DNA of 64,000 nucleotides from Homalodisca vitripennis. Taxonomy: Eukaryota > Arthropoda > Insecta > Hemiptera > Cicadellidae. Positions 21,871 through 35,666 of the stretch are shown in pieces; the first letter of the stretch is position 1; each line of letters starts with the position of its first letter. Position numbers and translations under genes: made by a program. The stretch covers positions 47,429,001 through 47,493,000 of the forward strand of contig NC_060214.1 in the NCBI RefSeq assembly GCF_021130785.1. The letters are read 5' to 3'. The notes under the pieces were generated by a model, which did no database searches, was not told the origin of the DNA, and was given only the letters and a program-made list of their open reading frames with translations.

Positions 21871-24800
21871 CTGTATAATTAGACTTCACAGTTGATTATA
21901 TAGCGCATTATGGTTTATATTGCCATTAAGAGTTTCAGTCAAAATTTACTTTCCGAAACTTTGCAACTGAACTCTTCTTTACCAACTCTTAAAAATAAAG
22001 TATCATACAAACTAGATAGTCAAAGGCAAATTAGTTTACTTCCCATCCATACCAAAATAGTTTAGAAAGTAACGGTTAAAATATTGCAGAAGTATTTTTA
22101 AGTAAATCAATTATATTAGTATTCAATAACCTTTGCTCTGTGAGGGATAAATCAACTGTATATGCTCTATTAAATGTTACAGAGAATATTTATTGCAGTG
22201 TAAACTCAACAGGGTAACAGGATACAGGGGTATTCTAAGTTTTTCTAAGAGCGTTTTTGATTTGGCGGATGATGAAATTCTCTTGATTAAATTAAAAGCT
22301 ATCAGTATTACGAGAATTCTGCTATATTCAAATGTTTCTTAGTAGGCAAGGAACAGCAAATAAAGATATTAAGTATTTACATTCTTTAAATATAGCTAAA
22401 TGTGATGTTACCCAAATGTCAGTAGTTACGTGTGCAGTTCTTCTTTTTGAATGATAAAAATAGAAAGTGAATTATGATGGAGTTAATCTCAATGGAAATA
22501 TAAGTGCTTTTTTCTATGCTATAGGAAGACTGTTAGTGTCCAGGAAGTATCCTGGATTCACTTTATGAACTAGTTATCTAGATCTGTTTTTGTTAAGATA
22601 ATGGTACCTTTTAAACAAAATTAAGTAAAAGGTAACAAATTATTAACTTTTGATTTCTTTAAAATTCTGATTTCTCCCACTTATAATACTGCGGCTTGAA
22701 CTTTAATATCGTGTGATTGACAATCATTAAAAATAGTAAACGAATAAAATATTTTTGGATTGTACTCTTTGAACGATTTACTTTTGAAAAACGTATCAAA
22801 AAATGTGTACGTACACAAATTTAAGATCATCTATTAGTGCCGAGAATGGTCCTCATTTTTAAAGGATTTTTTTTTACTAATAACTTTTTACATTTGTCTT
22901 TTTTGGTCTAATTAACTCCAGATTACAATTTGGTTTTATTTGTATGTATTAGACTTATAAATACTCAATATATAAATTGTAACCATTATGTTTTAATAAT
23001 TATGCTATATACTCTTTATAAGAATTTGAAGTGTGGGTAGCAATAATATAAATTTTAATGCCAAAAGTGTTTGTGACAAAATGTTTGAACTATTCAAAGT
23101 AAATTAAATATACCTGGAATTTACTATGTAGTAAATGTATCACTTATTAAATTTATTCATATTAAGCTTATCTAGCAAAACACATAAAATTATTTCTAAT
23201 CATGAAAAAGGAAATCTCATACTTTACTTTACGAAAAACGACAAGAAGAAGCCTCAGTAATCTGTTGGAGATAGAGTTAGAGAAACACGTTAATGCTAAT
23301 ATTATTTCAGTAACAATGCAGAGAAACTTAAATAATAGTTACTTTGCAAATCCAACCCCAGAGGTAGGACTGATGTTCCTAACCAGAAGCAATGTTTACT
23401 GAAACAACTTAAGCCTTGCTAATCCTATCCCATAAGGCAACATACCGAGTTGAAGACGTTTTTCTGCTGTAATTTCGTGTAAGACCTTAAGGTAATCTGT
23501 GTTACATATCTGAGTACTTAATCAGAGAGAAATATTAATTTCTTAAAAAACGTACTAATTAAAATATCATTGTGCTAAACGTAGACCAAGCTATTTGTGT
23601 AGTAGTTATATCGTAACATAAATTATAATTCGTTTTACAAAGTTACTCGTATTAATTTGTTTTAAAAACTAACTAAAGTAAGAGCAAAAATTATTTCAAA
23701 GTTTTGCGATGTTATTTTCCGAGCTAGCGATAATATTTGCAACTTGCCAGATAGCCAGTCGAGCTGGGTTCGAAATTTCCAGGGTTCGAGAATTTAATAT
23801 AACTATTATTTATTGTTAGGAGTCGAATCAGAGGGCCCTGCGGAAGAAATTGATACTTCCAAAATAATGTTGGGCTTACTTCATCACGTCAACTCCAATA
23901 AGATTTTGAAGAAATAAAAAATAAAAAAAAATATTCTTGCTCAAAAAAATAAAATTTCTTGGCTTAGGAGAGTTATTGTTTAAGCGAGGTTCGAAAACAA
24001 ACTGTAATCCTAGTATTTTCAAAATTACACCAGTTTACTGTATTGTTTATTAATACGTCGGTCAGTGAGTAATTACTAGTAGGCTGAGTAGTCTCCACTG
24101 ATAACTTGGTCAGTGAGTAGAATACAGTAATTATTATGAGCCCGGGGTAGGAATGATAAATCGGTTAAATAATGATGGTTAGTAGAAGCAAAATATGAAT
24201 AGCAATGGCAAACAAAAGCAATATTCAAATAACACCAATAGCAAATAAACAATCTTATAAATTAAAGATTAGCCATGCACCAATATCACAGTGCAACTAC
24301 TATATATGTATAAAGCAAGTACAAATAGTTAACAAAAAATATTTCTAAGGGGTGGAAAAGCTAGATGAATTTATTATATAAAAATAGACTAAACTGTATT
24401 TATTCTATAGGCAAGTGTATAGCTCCGAAATAAAATATCAAGTTTACTTTTGCAGGCATATGATTTTGGAAAAGAAAAACAAAATAATCACTTATAACAC
24501 ACCATGCAGAATTACCCTACCATATGCAAGCTAAGATAAAGGTAAATGATTTAAACCATGCAATAAGGCTACTAAGCTAAATTACTATAGATATCAGGGC
24601 TCTATGAATATCAAAGAAAAATTCAACACACCCTATCTGCACAGTTCACCAGAAAAATAAGCTAAAATATCGTTAAATAAATATTATGATGGAGGTTATC
24701 GAGGTGAGGGTGTCAGGACGTTCACAAAAATAGAAAGAAAGGATTGCAAGTCCCGAAATATATAACGGAGAAAATAAAGATAATCACTTACAAAAATATA

Positions 24801-25805
24801 AATAATTAATAAAATGAAAATTAGATTGAATTTCAATAAGAACGAAACATATTTCCGAGTAGATTAGGGATTCGCCAAGAAATGTGATAATAATCATACA
24901 ACAGAATGATAGTCGAGAAAACTTTATACCTAATATAAAAATTTACATCGATTGAACATAAGATTTAGTTTATGAGGACTATAAACTGTTTATTTTGAAA
25001 AAGTTATGTTCACAAGCTTTTGGAAATAAAGAAATATTTTCAAAAGTATAAAACATTTATGTAAATATTAAGAAGGTTTAAAGTTATTGTGATGATTCAT
25101 ATTGTTGCCTATAATAGGTTGTGATCTATTCTGTGTTTATTATCGTGTCTCATATATTTATTGTTTTGTATTTAATTTCATTGTGTTTCACCTTTCTTTT
25201 TTAAACCAAAATTTATCTATTAAATTGGTTTAAATACTAATATCATACTAACACAATAATTGCAGCTAAAATGTTATGGATAGAAACACTGATCATTTCA
25301 AATTAGCTCCAAAATGATCCTACAAATCCACTAGCTAAAACATTCGTTTATCCTACTTTTTAACTTCAAAAGGACTAAAGCAAGGTTTGCGTTCTCTCGT
25401 TGAGGCAGGCGATTATACAATAGCAACCCTTCAATCAAGAGTTTGTGGAGAAGTACTTCAAAGCAGAAGGGTTGAGTGTTGGTTGATGGGATTGAATGAC
25501 GGCTTAATGAAGAACAACAGACCACAATAATTAGTAGAAGACTAAGTTGTTTTACTGTAACGATTACGGAACGATTATTCAAGTGAATACTTTAGAAAAA
25601 CATTCCTGTGAAAACGTTGAAAAGTTAATGTGTAAGAAAAAGAATATAAACATAATGTCCTCACAGTGCTGCAGGGAAAACTCATTTATACACTTAAACC
25701 TGATGATATTTTCTTCCTAATATAATACTTTATTTTGTCATAAGTTATTCACTATATCTGCAATTAAATATATTTGGATAAATAATATTTCTAAATAAAT
25801 AAAAT

Positions 25806-25811
<6 letters not shown>

Positions 25812-25869
<58 letters not shown>
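25812..25869. repeat. (TA)n microsatellite, copy 1 of the duplication
   Basis: A perfect TA run of about 58 bp. The equivalent run in copy 2 is about 68 bp, so length has changed since duplication or differs between source alleles. Confidence 0.97.
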
Positions 25870-25874
<5 letters not shown>

Positions 25875-28164
25875 ACACGATTTCTACTTGCTTAAGACAG
25901 AACTACTGTAATATATAGGGTGTTCCAAAATAAGTGTCAAGCAAAAGCCCAGAGATAGAGCAGCCCTAAAGGTACTCAAATAACCTGAAACATGTCACCC
26001 GATTATTTTTTAATTTCCAAATTATTACTTCTTTGCTTATTTTTACAGAAATCTTGACTGTTACAACGTTCTTGGATATAGCCACGTAAATATTTAAGTT
26101 ATTGTATTGATCTTTTCAAAACTACCTGACTGGTAAATTTATCTGAAAGATATAAATTTGTCACCATATATCTATCCGTATAGTTTTGAAAAATTTCTTC
26201 TGTGTCTAAATTCATTTCAAACAACGTTTGTGGACCAATCCTCTTTATAAATCCTACTTCCGTTATAACGGGTGGAGTTAAAATTTCCCAATCAAATAAC
26301 AATCGATTCTCGAGATAACTTGCAGGAAAACAAAGATGAGTTACACACAAAGAACTTTTCAGAGCTTTTTAATTCGCTTCAGTCGGATAGTAAAAAGCTG
26401 AAGTTAAATATGATACATATGGTGTCAGTATATGGTATACTGTTATACCCTGTAAAATATACTGTTGGTGCTCCTCTTATGTAGTACATGTAAAGAGTAT
26501 AAGATAAAAGAGTATATATAGTTCAGGATATACATTTAAATTTGTTTAATAAATAAGATTTAAAATACTCTGTCCGATATAACCTAAATCAAATTATGTA
26601 GGAAATTGATTTTAAATACAAGAATCAACATTCTGATAAATATTTAAACACTTAGTAGAACAACAAACAAAGTATATAAACTGCAGATGTGACAGTCAGC
26701 GCTCTGCGGTATTGTACCACCCGGTCCCATGAGGTCTAGGGAATAAAGGGATTGTTCAGAGATGCCAGATATCCCTGCCCTACATTTACTCCCTTTCATT
26801 GTTTATAGGTCAGTGATTTAGTTGGATATTCTTATATTGACAAATTTTATTTCCTATCCCAACATTGGTTTCTTACATGCAAATCAAAATAAATAATTCA
26901 CCAAATTGTGGTGCACAATTTAACCCCTAGCCCGCAGAAAAACAATATGTTAAACTACTAGGCTATATATTGATTCTGTTAATTATAAAATCTTTAACTA
27001 ATACAAAAAACAATAATTTACAGAAACTTGGTTTTAATTCGCTATACATTTTTACTTATTATTACAGACTTGTATCAAATGTTTTTCTGAATTATGTTTC
27101 TGAGTTTGTTAACGCTTTAAAGGTAACTGGTAGAAAGGATTTTGCAAAACGTAAAATTTGTAGATTTAGCAATTTGCTTCATTTTTGCAATATTTTCAGT
27201 TATCGTCAAAGATAAAAATTAAACCAATCTAATTTCTTATACTTAAGCACCCGGTGTCATGAATGTAATGTTGTTCCAATTCTGCTATCTATCTTGAAGC
27301 ACTAAGGCCTCGTTGTGGATAGCCACATTCAGTCAGAAGACTGGAAATCGAAACTGACTGTTTTTGAAAAGGCCAGTTAGTTGAACATATCATAACATTT
27401 AATAATTGAATTTATGTTAATTAATATTCACAAAATAATAAAGTAAATTTGTCTAGAAATGTTTACATAGGCGTCAGCCTGTGTGCGGAAGAAAGTTGAT
27501 CAGTCTTCACTAAAATTCTTATACGTACATGGCATATAAGAATTTTATCCAGGTTTCGACAGTTAGTTTTGTAGTAATATTTAATGATTATTATGACGTG
27601 GCTATGCTGCATGGCCTTTTGATGCCAATAACAATTCAGTTCAAAACGTCATATGTAAGTACTCAGTATTATAAATCTTAATAATTAACATTGAAATCAG
27701 TCTTATGTCTCTTAACCAGAAATATGTTGACAACCTGGTTAAGGATGTTAGATAATCCCCTGGGATTTGAGATGCACGATAAGGATGTACCAGCTGTCAC
27801 AAAGTACCGACATTCCGGAAGGATCGCTATCCCTTACGTGTTTATATTTTAGCACACGTAATAGTCAGTGATATAATACTAAAGTTTTGGTGACCCAGTG
27901 GAGGTGATACTACAAAACAAGAATGCACCGAAATGAAATCTTGTGCACCAAATTTTACGATTGATTTTCTACTCTATTATTTATTTCTTTTTATTCTATA
28001 AATAAAAATGTTCCATATCATTCCGCTACTCAATGACAATTAAGTTTCATGCAAAATTTAAAACCTTGAAATCTATTTCAAGAAATTTTCACATGATATA
28101 TTTAAAGTTTTGTTCTTTGTTTTGTTTGTTACGTTTCATACCAGTGTTCTAATAATAAAATTCC

Positions 28165-28593
28165 TGGTGAGCCAGGGAGGGTACTACAAAAAAAGAATGC
28201 ACCGGAATGAAATGTTATACACCAAATTTTACCATTGACTTTCCATTCTATTGTTTGTTTCTTTGCATTGTATTAATAAAAATGTTCCATGTCATTTCTT
28301 TATTTTCGTTACCATCATAGTTACGGCAACCATAAGCCAAATGTTAAAATATTCGCTATCATTCAGCCAATACCCATGGTGTGACATGCAAGATTATCAA
28401 ACTCTGTTTTACTTCTATATAAGTTTCATGCAAACTTTCATCTACTGGTCAGTTCGTGTTAGAGATATCGCACGGCCAGACAGACAGACAGACAAGCATG
28501 CAGATAGATGGACGGTCAGGCAGTCAGACAGATAGAAATAAACTTTTTCCAGCCCCTCGAGGTGTAGACTTTGTTACCACTCAGCCAATAAGC
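28165..28593 (+). repeat. Internal direct repeat b plus R-A-type tail, copy 2
   Basis: The duplicate of 21442-21870 inside the second large unit, with no base difference noticed. It has the same CAGACAGAC tract and CCTCGAGGTGTAGACTTTGT tail. Confidence 0.65.
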
Positions 28594-31500
28594 CTGTATA
28601 ATTAGACTTCACAGTTGATTATATAGCGCATTATGGTTTATATTGCCATTAAGAGTTTCAGTCAAAATTTACTTTCCGAAACTTTGCAACTGAACTCTTC
28701 TTTACCAACTCTTAAAAATAAAGTATCATACAAACTAGATAGTCAAAGGCAAATTAGTTTACTTCCCATCCATACCAAAATAGTTTAGAAATAACGGTTA
28801 AAATATTGCAGAAGTATTTTTAAGTAAATCAATTATATTAGTATTCAATAACCTTTGCTCTGTGAGGGATAAATCAACTGTATATGCTCTATTAAATGTT
28901 ACAGAGAATATTTATTGCAGTGTAAACTCAACAGGGTAACAGGATACAGGGGTATTCTAAGTTTTTCTAAGAGCGTTTTTGATTTGGCGGATGATGAAAT
29001 TCTCTTGATTAAATTAAAAGCTATCAGTATTACGAGAATTCTGCTATATTCAAATGTTTCTTAGTAGGCAAGGAACAGCAAATAAAGATATTAAGTATTT
29101 ACATTCTTTAAATATAGCTAAATGTGATGTTACCCAAATGTCAGTAGTTACGTGTGCAGTTCTTCTTTTTGAATGATAAAAATAGAAAGTGAATTATGAT
29201 GGAGTTAATCTCAATGGAAATATAAGTGCTTTTTTCTATGCTATAGGAAGACTGTTAGTGTCCAGGAAGTATCCTGGATTCACTTTATGAACTAGTTATC
29301 TAGATCTGTTTTTGTTAAGATAATGGTACCTTTTAAACAAAATTAAGTAAAAGGTAACAAATTATTAACTTTTGATTTCTTTAAAATTCTGATTTCTCCC
29401 ACTTATAATACTGCGGCTTGAACTTTAATATCGTGTGATTGACAATCATTAAAAATAGTAAACGAATAAAATATTTTTGGATTGGATTGGATTTAAGATC
29501 ATCTATTAGTGCCGAGAATGGTCCTCATTTTTAAAGGATTTTTTTTTACTAATAACTTTTTACATTTGTCTTTTTTGGTCTAATTAACTCCAGATTACAA
29601 TTTGGTTTTATTTGTATGTATTAGACTTATAAATACTCAATATATAAATTGTAACCATTATGTTTTAATAATTATGCTATATACTCTTTATAAGAATTTG
29701 AAGTGTGGGTAGCAATAATATAAATTTTAATGCCAAAAGTGTTTGTGACAAAATGTTTGAACTATTCAAAGTAAATTAAATATACCTGGAATTTACTATG
29801 TAGTAAATGTATCACTTATTAAATTTATTCATATTAAGCTTATCTAGCAAAACACATAAAATTATTTCTAATCATGAAAAAGGAAATCTCATACTTTACT
29901 TTACGAAAAACGACAAGAAGAAGCCTCAGTAATCTGTTGGAGATAGAGTTAGAGAAACACGTTAATGCTAATATTATTTCAGTAACAATGCAGAGAAACT
30001 TAAATAATAGTTACTTTGCAAATCCAACCCCAGAGGTAGGACTGATGTTCCTAACCAGAAGCAATGTTTACTGAAACAACTTAAGCCTTGCTAATCCTAT
30101 CCCATAAGGCAACATACCGAGTTGAAGACGTTTTTCTGCTGTAATTTCGTGTAAGACCTTAAGGTAATCTGTGTTACATATCTGAGTACTTAATCAGAGA
30201 GAAATATTAATTTCTTAAAAAACGTACTAATTAAAATATCATTGTGCTAAACGTAGACCAAGCTATTTGTGTAGTAGTTATATCGTAACATAAATTATAA
30301 TTCGTTTTACAAAGTTACTCGTATTAATTTGTTTTAAAAACTAACTAAAGTAAGAGCAAAAATTATTTCAAAGTTTTGCGATGTTATTTTCCGAGCTAGC
30401 GATAATATTTGCAACTTGCCAGATAGCCAGTCGAGCTGGGTTCGAAATTTCCAGGGTTCGAGAATTTAATATAACTATTATTTATTGTTAGGAGTCGAAT
30501 CAGAGGGCCCTGCGGAAGAAATTGATACTTCCAAAATAATGTTGGGCTTACTTCATCACGTCAACTCCAATAAGATTTTGAAGAAATAAAAAATAAAAAA
30601 AAATATTCTTGCTCAAAAAAATAAAATTTCTTGGCTTAGGAGAGTTATTGTTTAAGCGAGGTTCGAAAACAAACTGTAATCCTAGTATTTTCAAAATTAC
30701 ACCAGTTTACTGTATTGTTTATTAATACGTCGGTCAGTGAGTAATTACTAGTAGGCTGAGTAGTCTCCACTGATAACTTGGTCAGTGAGTAGAATACAGT
30801 AATTATTATGAGCCCGGGGTAGGAATGATAAATCGGTTAAATAATGATGGTTAGTAGAAGCAAAATATGAATAGCAATGGCAAACAAAAGCAATATTCAA
30901 ATAACACCAATAGCAAATAAACAATCTTATAAATTAAAGATTAGCCATGCACCAATATCACAGTGCAACTACTATATATGTATAAAGCAAGTACAAATAG
31001 TTAACAAAAAATATTTCTAAGGGGTGGAAAAGCTAGATGAATTTATTATATAAAAATAGACTAAACTGTATTTATTCTATAGGCAAGTGTATAGCTCCGA
31101 AATAAAATATCAAGTTTACTTTTGCAGGCATATGATTTTGGAAAAGAAAAACAAAATAATCACTTATAACACACCATGCAGAATTACCCTACCATATGCA
31201 AGCTAAGATAAAGGTAAATGATTTAAACCATGCAATAAGGCTACTAAGCTAAATTACTATAGATATCAGGGCTCTATGAATATCAAAGAAAAATTCAACA
31301 CACCCTATCTGCACAGTTCACCAGAAAAATAAGCTAAAATATCGTTAAATAAATATTATGATGGAGGTTATCGAGGTGAGGGTGTCAGGACGTTCACAAA
31401 AATAGAAAGAAAGGATTGCAAGTCCCGAAATATATAACGGAGAAAATAAAGATAATCACTTACAAAAATATAAATAATTAATAAAATGAAAATTAGATTG

Positions 31501-32477
31501 AATTTCAATAAGAACGAAACATATTTCCGAGTAGATTAGGGATTCGCCAAGAAATGTGATAATAATCATACAACAGAATGATAGTCGAGAAAACTTTATA
31601 CCTAATATAAAAATTTACATCGATTGAACATAAGATTTAGTTTATGAGGACTATAAACTGTTTATTTTGAAAAAGTTATGTTCACAAGCTTTTGGAAATA
31701 AAGAAATATTTTCAAAAGTATAAAACATTTATGTAAATATTAAGAAGGTTTAAAGTTATTGTGATGATTCATATTGTTGCCTATAATAGGTTGTGATCTA
31801 TTCTGTGTTTATTATCGTGTCTCATATATTTATTGTTTTGTATTTAATTTCATTGTGTTTCACCTTTCTTTTTTAAACCAAAATTTATCTATTAAATTGG
31901 TTTAAATACTAATATCATACTAACACAATAATTGCAGCTAAAATGTTATGGATAGAAACACTGATCATTTCAAATTAGCTCCAAAATGATCCTACAAATC
32001 CACTAGCTAAAACATTCGTTTATCCTACTTTTTAACTTCAAAAGGACTAAAGCAAGGTTTGCGTTCTCTCGTTGAGGCAGGCGATTATACAATAGCAACC
32101 CTTCAATCAAGAGTTTGTGGAGAAGTACTTCAAAGCAGAAGGGTTGAGTGTTGGTTGATGGGATTGAATGACGGCTTAATGAAGAACAACAGACCACAAT
32201 AATTAGTAGAAGACTAAGTTGTTTTACTGTAACGATTACGGAACGATTATTCAAGTGAATACTTTAGAAAAACATTCCTGTGAAAACGTTGAAAAGTTAA
32301 TGTGTAAGAAAAAGAATATAAACATAATGTCCTCACAGTGCTGCAGGGAAAACTCATTTATACACTTAAACCTGATGATATTTTCTTCCTAATATAATAC
32401 TTTATTTTGTCATAAGTTATTCACTATATCTGCAATTAAATATATTTGGATAAATAATATTTCTAAATAAATAAAAT

Positions 32478-32483
<6 letters not shown>

Positions 32484-32551
<68 letters not shown>
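32484..32551. repeat. (TA)n microsatellite, copy 2 of the duplication
   Basis: A perfect TA run of about 68 bp, 10 bp longer than its counterpart at 25812-25869. It marks the boundary between the nearly identical and the diverged part of the two copies. Confidence 0.97.
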
Positions 32552-32556
<5 letters not shown>

Positions 32557-34057
32557 ACACGATTTCTACTTGCTTAAGACAGAACTACTGTAATATATAG
32601 GGTGTTCCAAAATAAGTGTCAAGCAAAAGCCCAGAGATAGAGCAGCCCTAAAGGTACTCAAATAACCTGAAACATGTCACCCGATTATTTTTTAATTTCC
32701 AAATTATTACTTCTTTGCTTATTTTTACAGAAATCTTGACTGTTACAACGTTCTTGGATATAGCCACGTAAATATTTAAGTTATTGTATTGATCTTTTCA
32801 AAACTACCTGACTGGTAAATTTATCTGAAAGATATAAATTTGTCACCATATATCTATCCGTATAGTTTTGAAAAATTTCTTCTGTGTCTAAATTCATTTC
32901 AAACAACCTTTGTGGACCAATCCTCTTTATAAATCCTACTTCCGTTATAACGGGTGGAGTTAAAATTTCCCAATCAAATAACAATCGATTCTCGAGATAA
33001 CTTGCAGGAAAACAAAGATGAGTTACACAAAAAGAAGAACTTTTCAGAGCTTTTTAATTCGCTTCAGTCGGATAGTAAAAAGCTGAAGTTAAATATGATA
33101 CATATGGTGTCAGTATATGGTAAACTGTTATACCCTGTAAAATATACTGTTGGTGCTCCTCTTATGTAGTACATGTAAAGAGTATAAGATAAAAGAGTAT
33201 ATGTAGTTCAGGATATACATTTAAATTTGTTTAATAAATAAGATTTAAAATACTCTGTCCGATATTACCTAAATCAAGTTATGTAGGAAATTGATTTTAA
33301 ATACAAGAATCAACATTCTGATAGATATTTAAACACTTAGTAGAACAACAAACAAAGTATATAAACTGCAGATGTGACAGTCAGCGCTCTGCGGTATTGT
33401 ACCACCCGGTCCCATGAGGTCTAGGGAATAAAGGGATCGTTCAGAGATGCCAGATATCCCTGCACTACATTTACTCCCTTTCATTGTTTATAGGTCAGTG
33501 ATTTAGTTGGATATTCTTGTATTGACAAATTTTATTTCCAATCCCAACATGGGTTTCTTACATGCAAATCATAATAAATAATTCACCAAATTGTGGTGCA
33601 CAATTTAACCCCTAGCCCGCAGAAAAAGAATATGTTAAACTACTAGGCTATATATTGATTCTGTTAATTATAAAATCTTTAACTAATACAAAAAACAATA
33701 ATTTACAGAAACTTGGTTTTAATTCGCTATACATTTTTACTTATTATTACAGACTTGTATCAAATGTTTTTCTGAATTATGTTTCTGAGTTTGTTAACGC
33801 CTTAAAGGTAACTGGTAGAAAGGATGTTGCAAAACGTAAAATTTGTAGATTTAGCAATTTGCTTCATTTTTGCAATATTTTCAGTTATCGTCAAAGATAA
33901 AAATTAAACCAATCTAATTTCTTATACTTAAGCACCCGGTGTCATGAATGTAATGTTGTTCCAATTCTGCTATCTATCTTGAAGCACTAAGGCCTCGTTG
34001 TGGATAGCCACATTCAGTCAGAAGACTGGAAATCGAAACTGACTGTTTTTGAAAAGG

Positions 34058-35547
34058 TTTAAAATATTTTTGTTTCAAATTATAATTTCTTTCAACACTT
34101 CTTTCCGTAAGGTGAAAGTAAAATAACAACCTGAGAAATTATTGTTTTAAACGTAAAATAAGTTATACTTTATACATAGAGTTACCAAACTTCACCTAAT
34201 TCAACTTTAAGTCCAAATTGGACCAATATGGCTAATTAAAAATGATCTAATTAAAAACACAAAAGAAGTTTTAATATAATATAATTTGAGCCTTCTTAAG
34301 AATAAAATTTGTTACGTTTAAAAACTGTTTTTAAATTTATATTCAAGCTAAGTAGTGCAATTTTAAACTCCATTTTTACTGCACTGTAATTGAAGTAGAC
34401 ACAGGTTTATTTAAACACTGGGAATGATAATAGTTGTTGAAATAGACTCATAATTTTAATAATTTTCTCAGATTGTGAATTATGACTAATACATACCCAT
34501 TCAAGTTTCAATACACTCATTTTAAATAATAATTTTTCTTTCTTAGGACAAGAAGCTTAAAAATTACATTTAGTTCTAAAAGGACCTTAGCACTGCTTCC
34601 GGAGTGATATAATATCTATGGATGTATAAGGTTGGAAGTAGGGACCACCTTCTGTCAAGATCCGTGAGGAAGTGTTTTGGGCATTTATTTCAGCCATGTC
34701 TTCTTATAAGAAGGATAAGTCTAGGCTAGAAACAGTCCCTAATACTTAGGGAACTCCACAAGCTCAAAAGGTCATCTTCCGCACTAGTCTAGACCTATCG
34801 ATCTACCCTTCACCCCAATATCTCGACATTTGCTGCTTCTGGACATCCATAAGGTTGCAATAAGTAAACCTTCCTGGAGTTTACAATAATTTGTTAGCCA
34901 TTGAGGGATATGGCATCGGGATTAAACTAATCCCCTTTATCTTACAATGCTGAGTAGCCAATTACTACAGTCTATTGCCATAGAATGTTGTTGCGGAATT
35001 ATCGTGATGCATAGTACTATTATGTGATGACAAATTTATAAACTCCTAGTCGGTATTAGAGTATTTTTTTGATGCTTGTGAATATTGAATCCCTTATAGT
35101 CTGCCAAAAAGAAGATGTACTTTGTGTTACTGATACTTAGGTTGTGAGTAATCATCCTATGTTAAGTTGTCTAAACGTAGCCAAATGATGTCAAGACTGG
35201 TTCAGAAATAGAGAACCTGCTAGTAACTTATATCTTTGCGCTGTGAGCTATAACTCTGAAAGGAATAGTTGTTTCAGAGTCCATAATTCTTAGTACATTT
35301 TGTTTCAGGTATCAATTGCTTAATGTTTTCCAAAGCGAAGCTATTTCAGTTTCACTAACGAATTTGTCATATTTGTAAAGATGAATGACCGCCATATTGA
35401 AACTGGATATCATACCGAAATAGCTGACAAACCTTTTTATTGCCAATATATTTAAAAGATAACTTTTTGTACAAAGTTTCAGTTAGCTTTGGCTGTGTTT
35501 GCCTCAGAGACAACAAAGATTAGTTATGATTAGCTTAGATTAGTTAT
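34058..35547. other. Non-coding stretch with a GC-richer patch
   Basis: No gene recognised. The segment 34570-34980 is GC-richer than its surroundings and lacks an open frame of useful length on either strand; it could be an unrecognised decayed repeat. Confidence 0.35.
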
Positions 35548-35666
35548 GCTAGTCTTTAATATTGCGGTAGTTAATCGCTAGACTGCTCTAACTGTGGCGA
35601 TAATGGCTGTAATCTGGAAGCTCTGTGATCATCTTCACTCGGCAACTTGGTAGTGGCTTATGCCTT
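35548..35666 (+). repeat. Dispersed repeat R-E2, copy 2 (direct partner 18911-19030)
   Basis: Shares AATCGCTAGACT, CTCTAACTGTG, GTAATCTGGAA and CTCTGTGATCATC with 18911-19030 in the same order and orientation. Confidence 0.65.

Larger units (their letters stand above)
20650..27372 (+). repeat. Tandem duplication unit, copy 1 (6,723 bp)
   Basis: The unit starts at CCAGTTAGTTGAACATATCA and ends GACTGTTTTTGAAAAGG, immediately followed by the second copy. The first ~5.1 kb is essentially identical to copy 2. Exceptions seen by eye are a 1-bp indel near 22070 and a ~50-bp net difference at 22762-22818. After the TA microsatellite (25812-25869) the copies differ at about 16-17 single bases plus a 3-bp indel in ~1.35 kb. 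The unit has no convincing gene: open frames at 21528, 23202, 25331 and 26970 recur only because the DNA is duplicated. Confidence 0.97.
27373..34057 (+). repeat. Tandem duplication unit, copy 2 (6,685 bp)
   Basis: A direct head-to-tail copy of 20650-27372. The junction reads ...TTTTTGAAAAGG|CCAGTTAGTTG...; the upstream edge of copy 1 and the downstream edge of copy 2 share essentially only one G at the breakpoint. The net 38-bp length difference is explained by four changes: a 1-bp deletion, a 50-bp net loss at 29484-29491, +10 bp in the TA run and +3 bp near 33035. Single-base differences cluster in the last ~1.35 kb. Confidence 0.97.

Noticed and set aside
23202..23402. 66-codon basic frame, repeated at 29874-30074
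   Set aside because: Short, no domain, and present twice only through the large duplication.
23760..23792. GGGTTCGAAATTTCC as a tRNA or SINE B box
   Set aside because: No A box at the right distance and no cloverleaf could be drawn.
25331..25582. 83-codon minus frame with an LLLYNRLPQ block, repeated at 32003-32254
   Set aside because: The block faintly recalls the C-terminus of CR1-like LINE ORFs, but no other LINE motif or tail is near, so I did not annotate it.
25921..25945. GGGTGTTCCAAAATAAGTGTC as a transposon terminus (also 32599-32625)
   Set aside because: The motif recalls ends of some elements, but no matching inverted or direct partner was found in the window apart from the duplicated copy.
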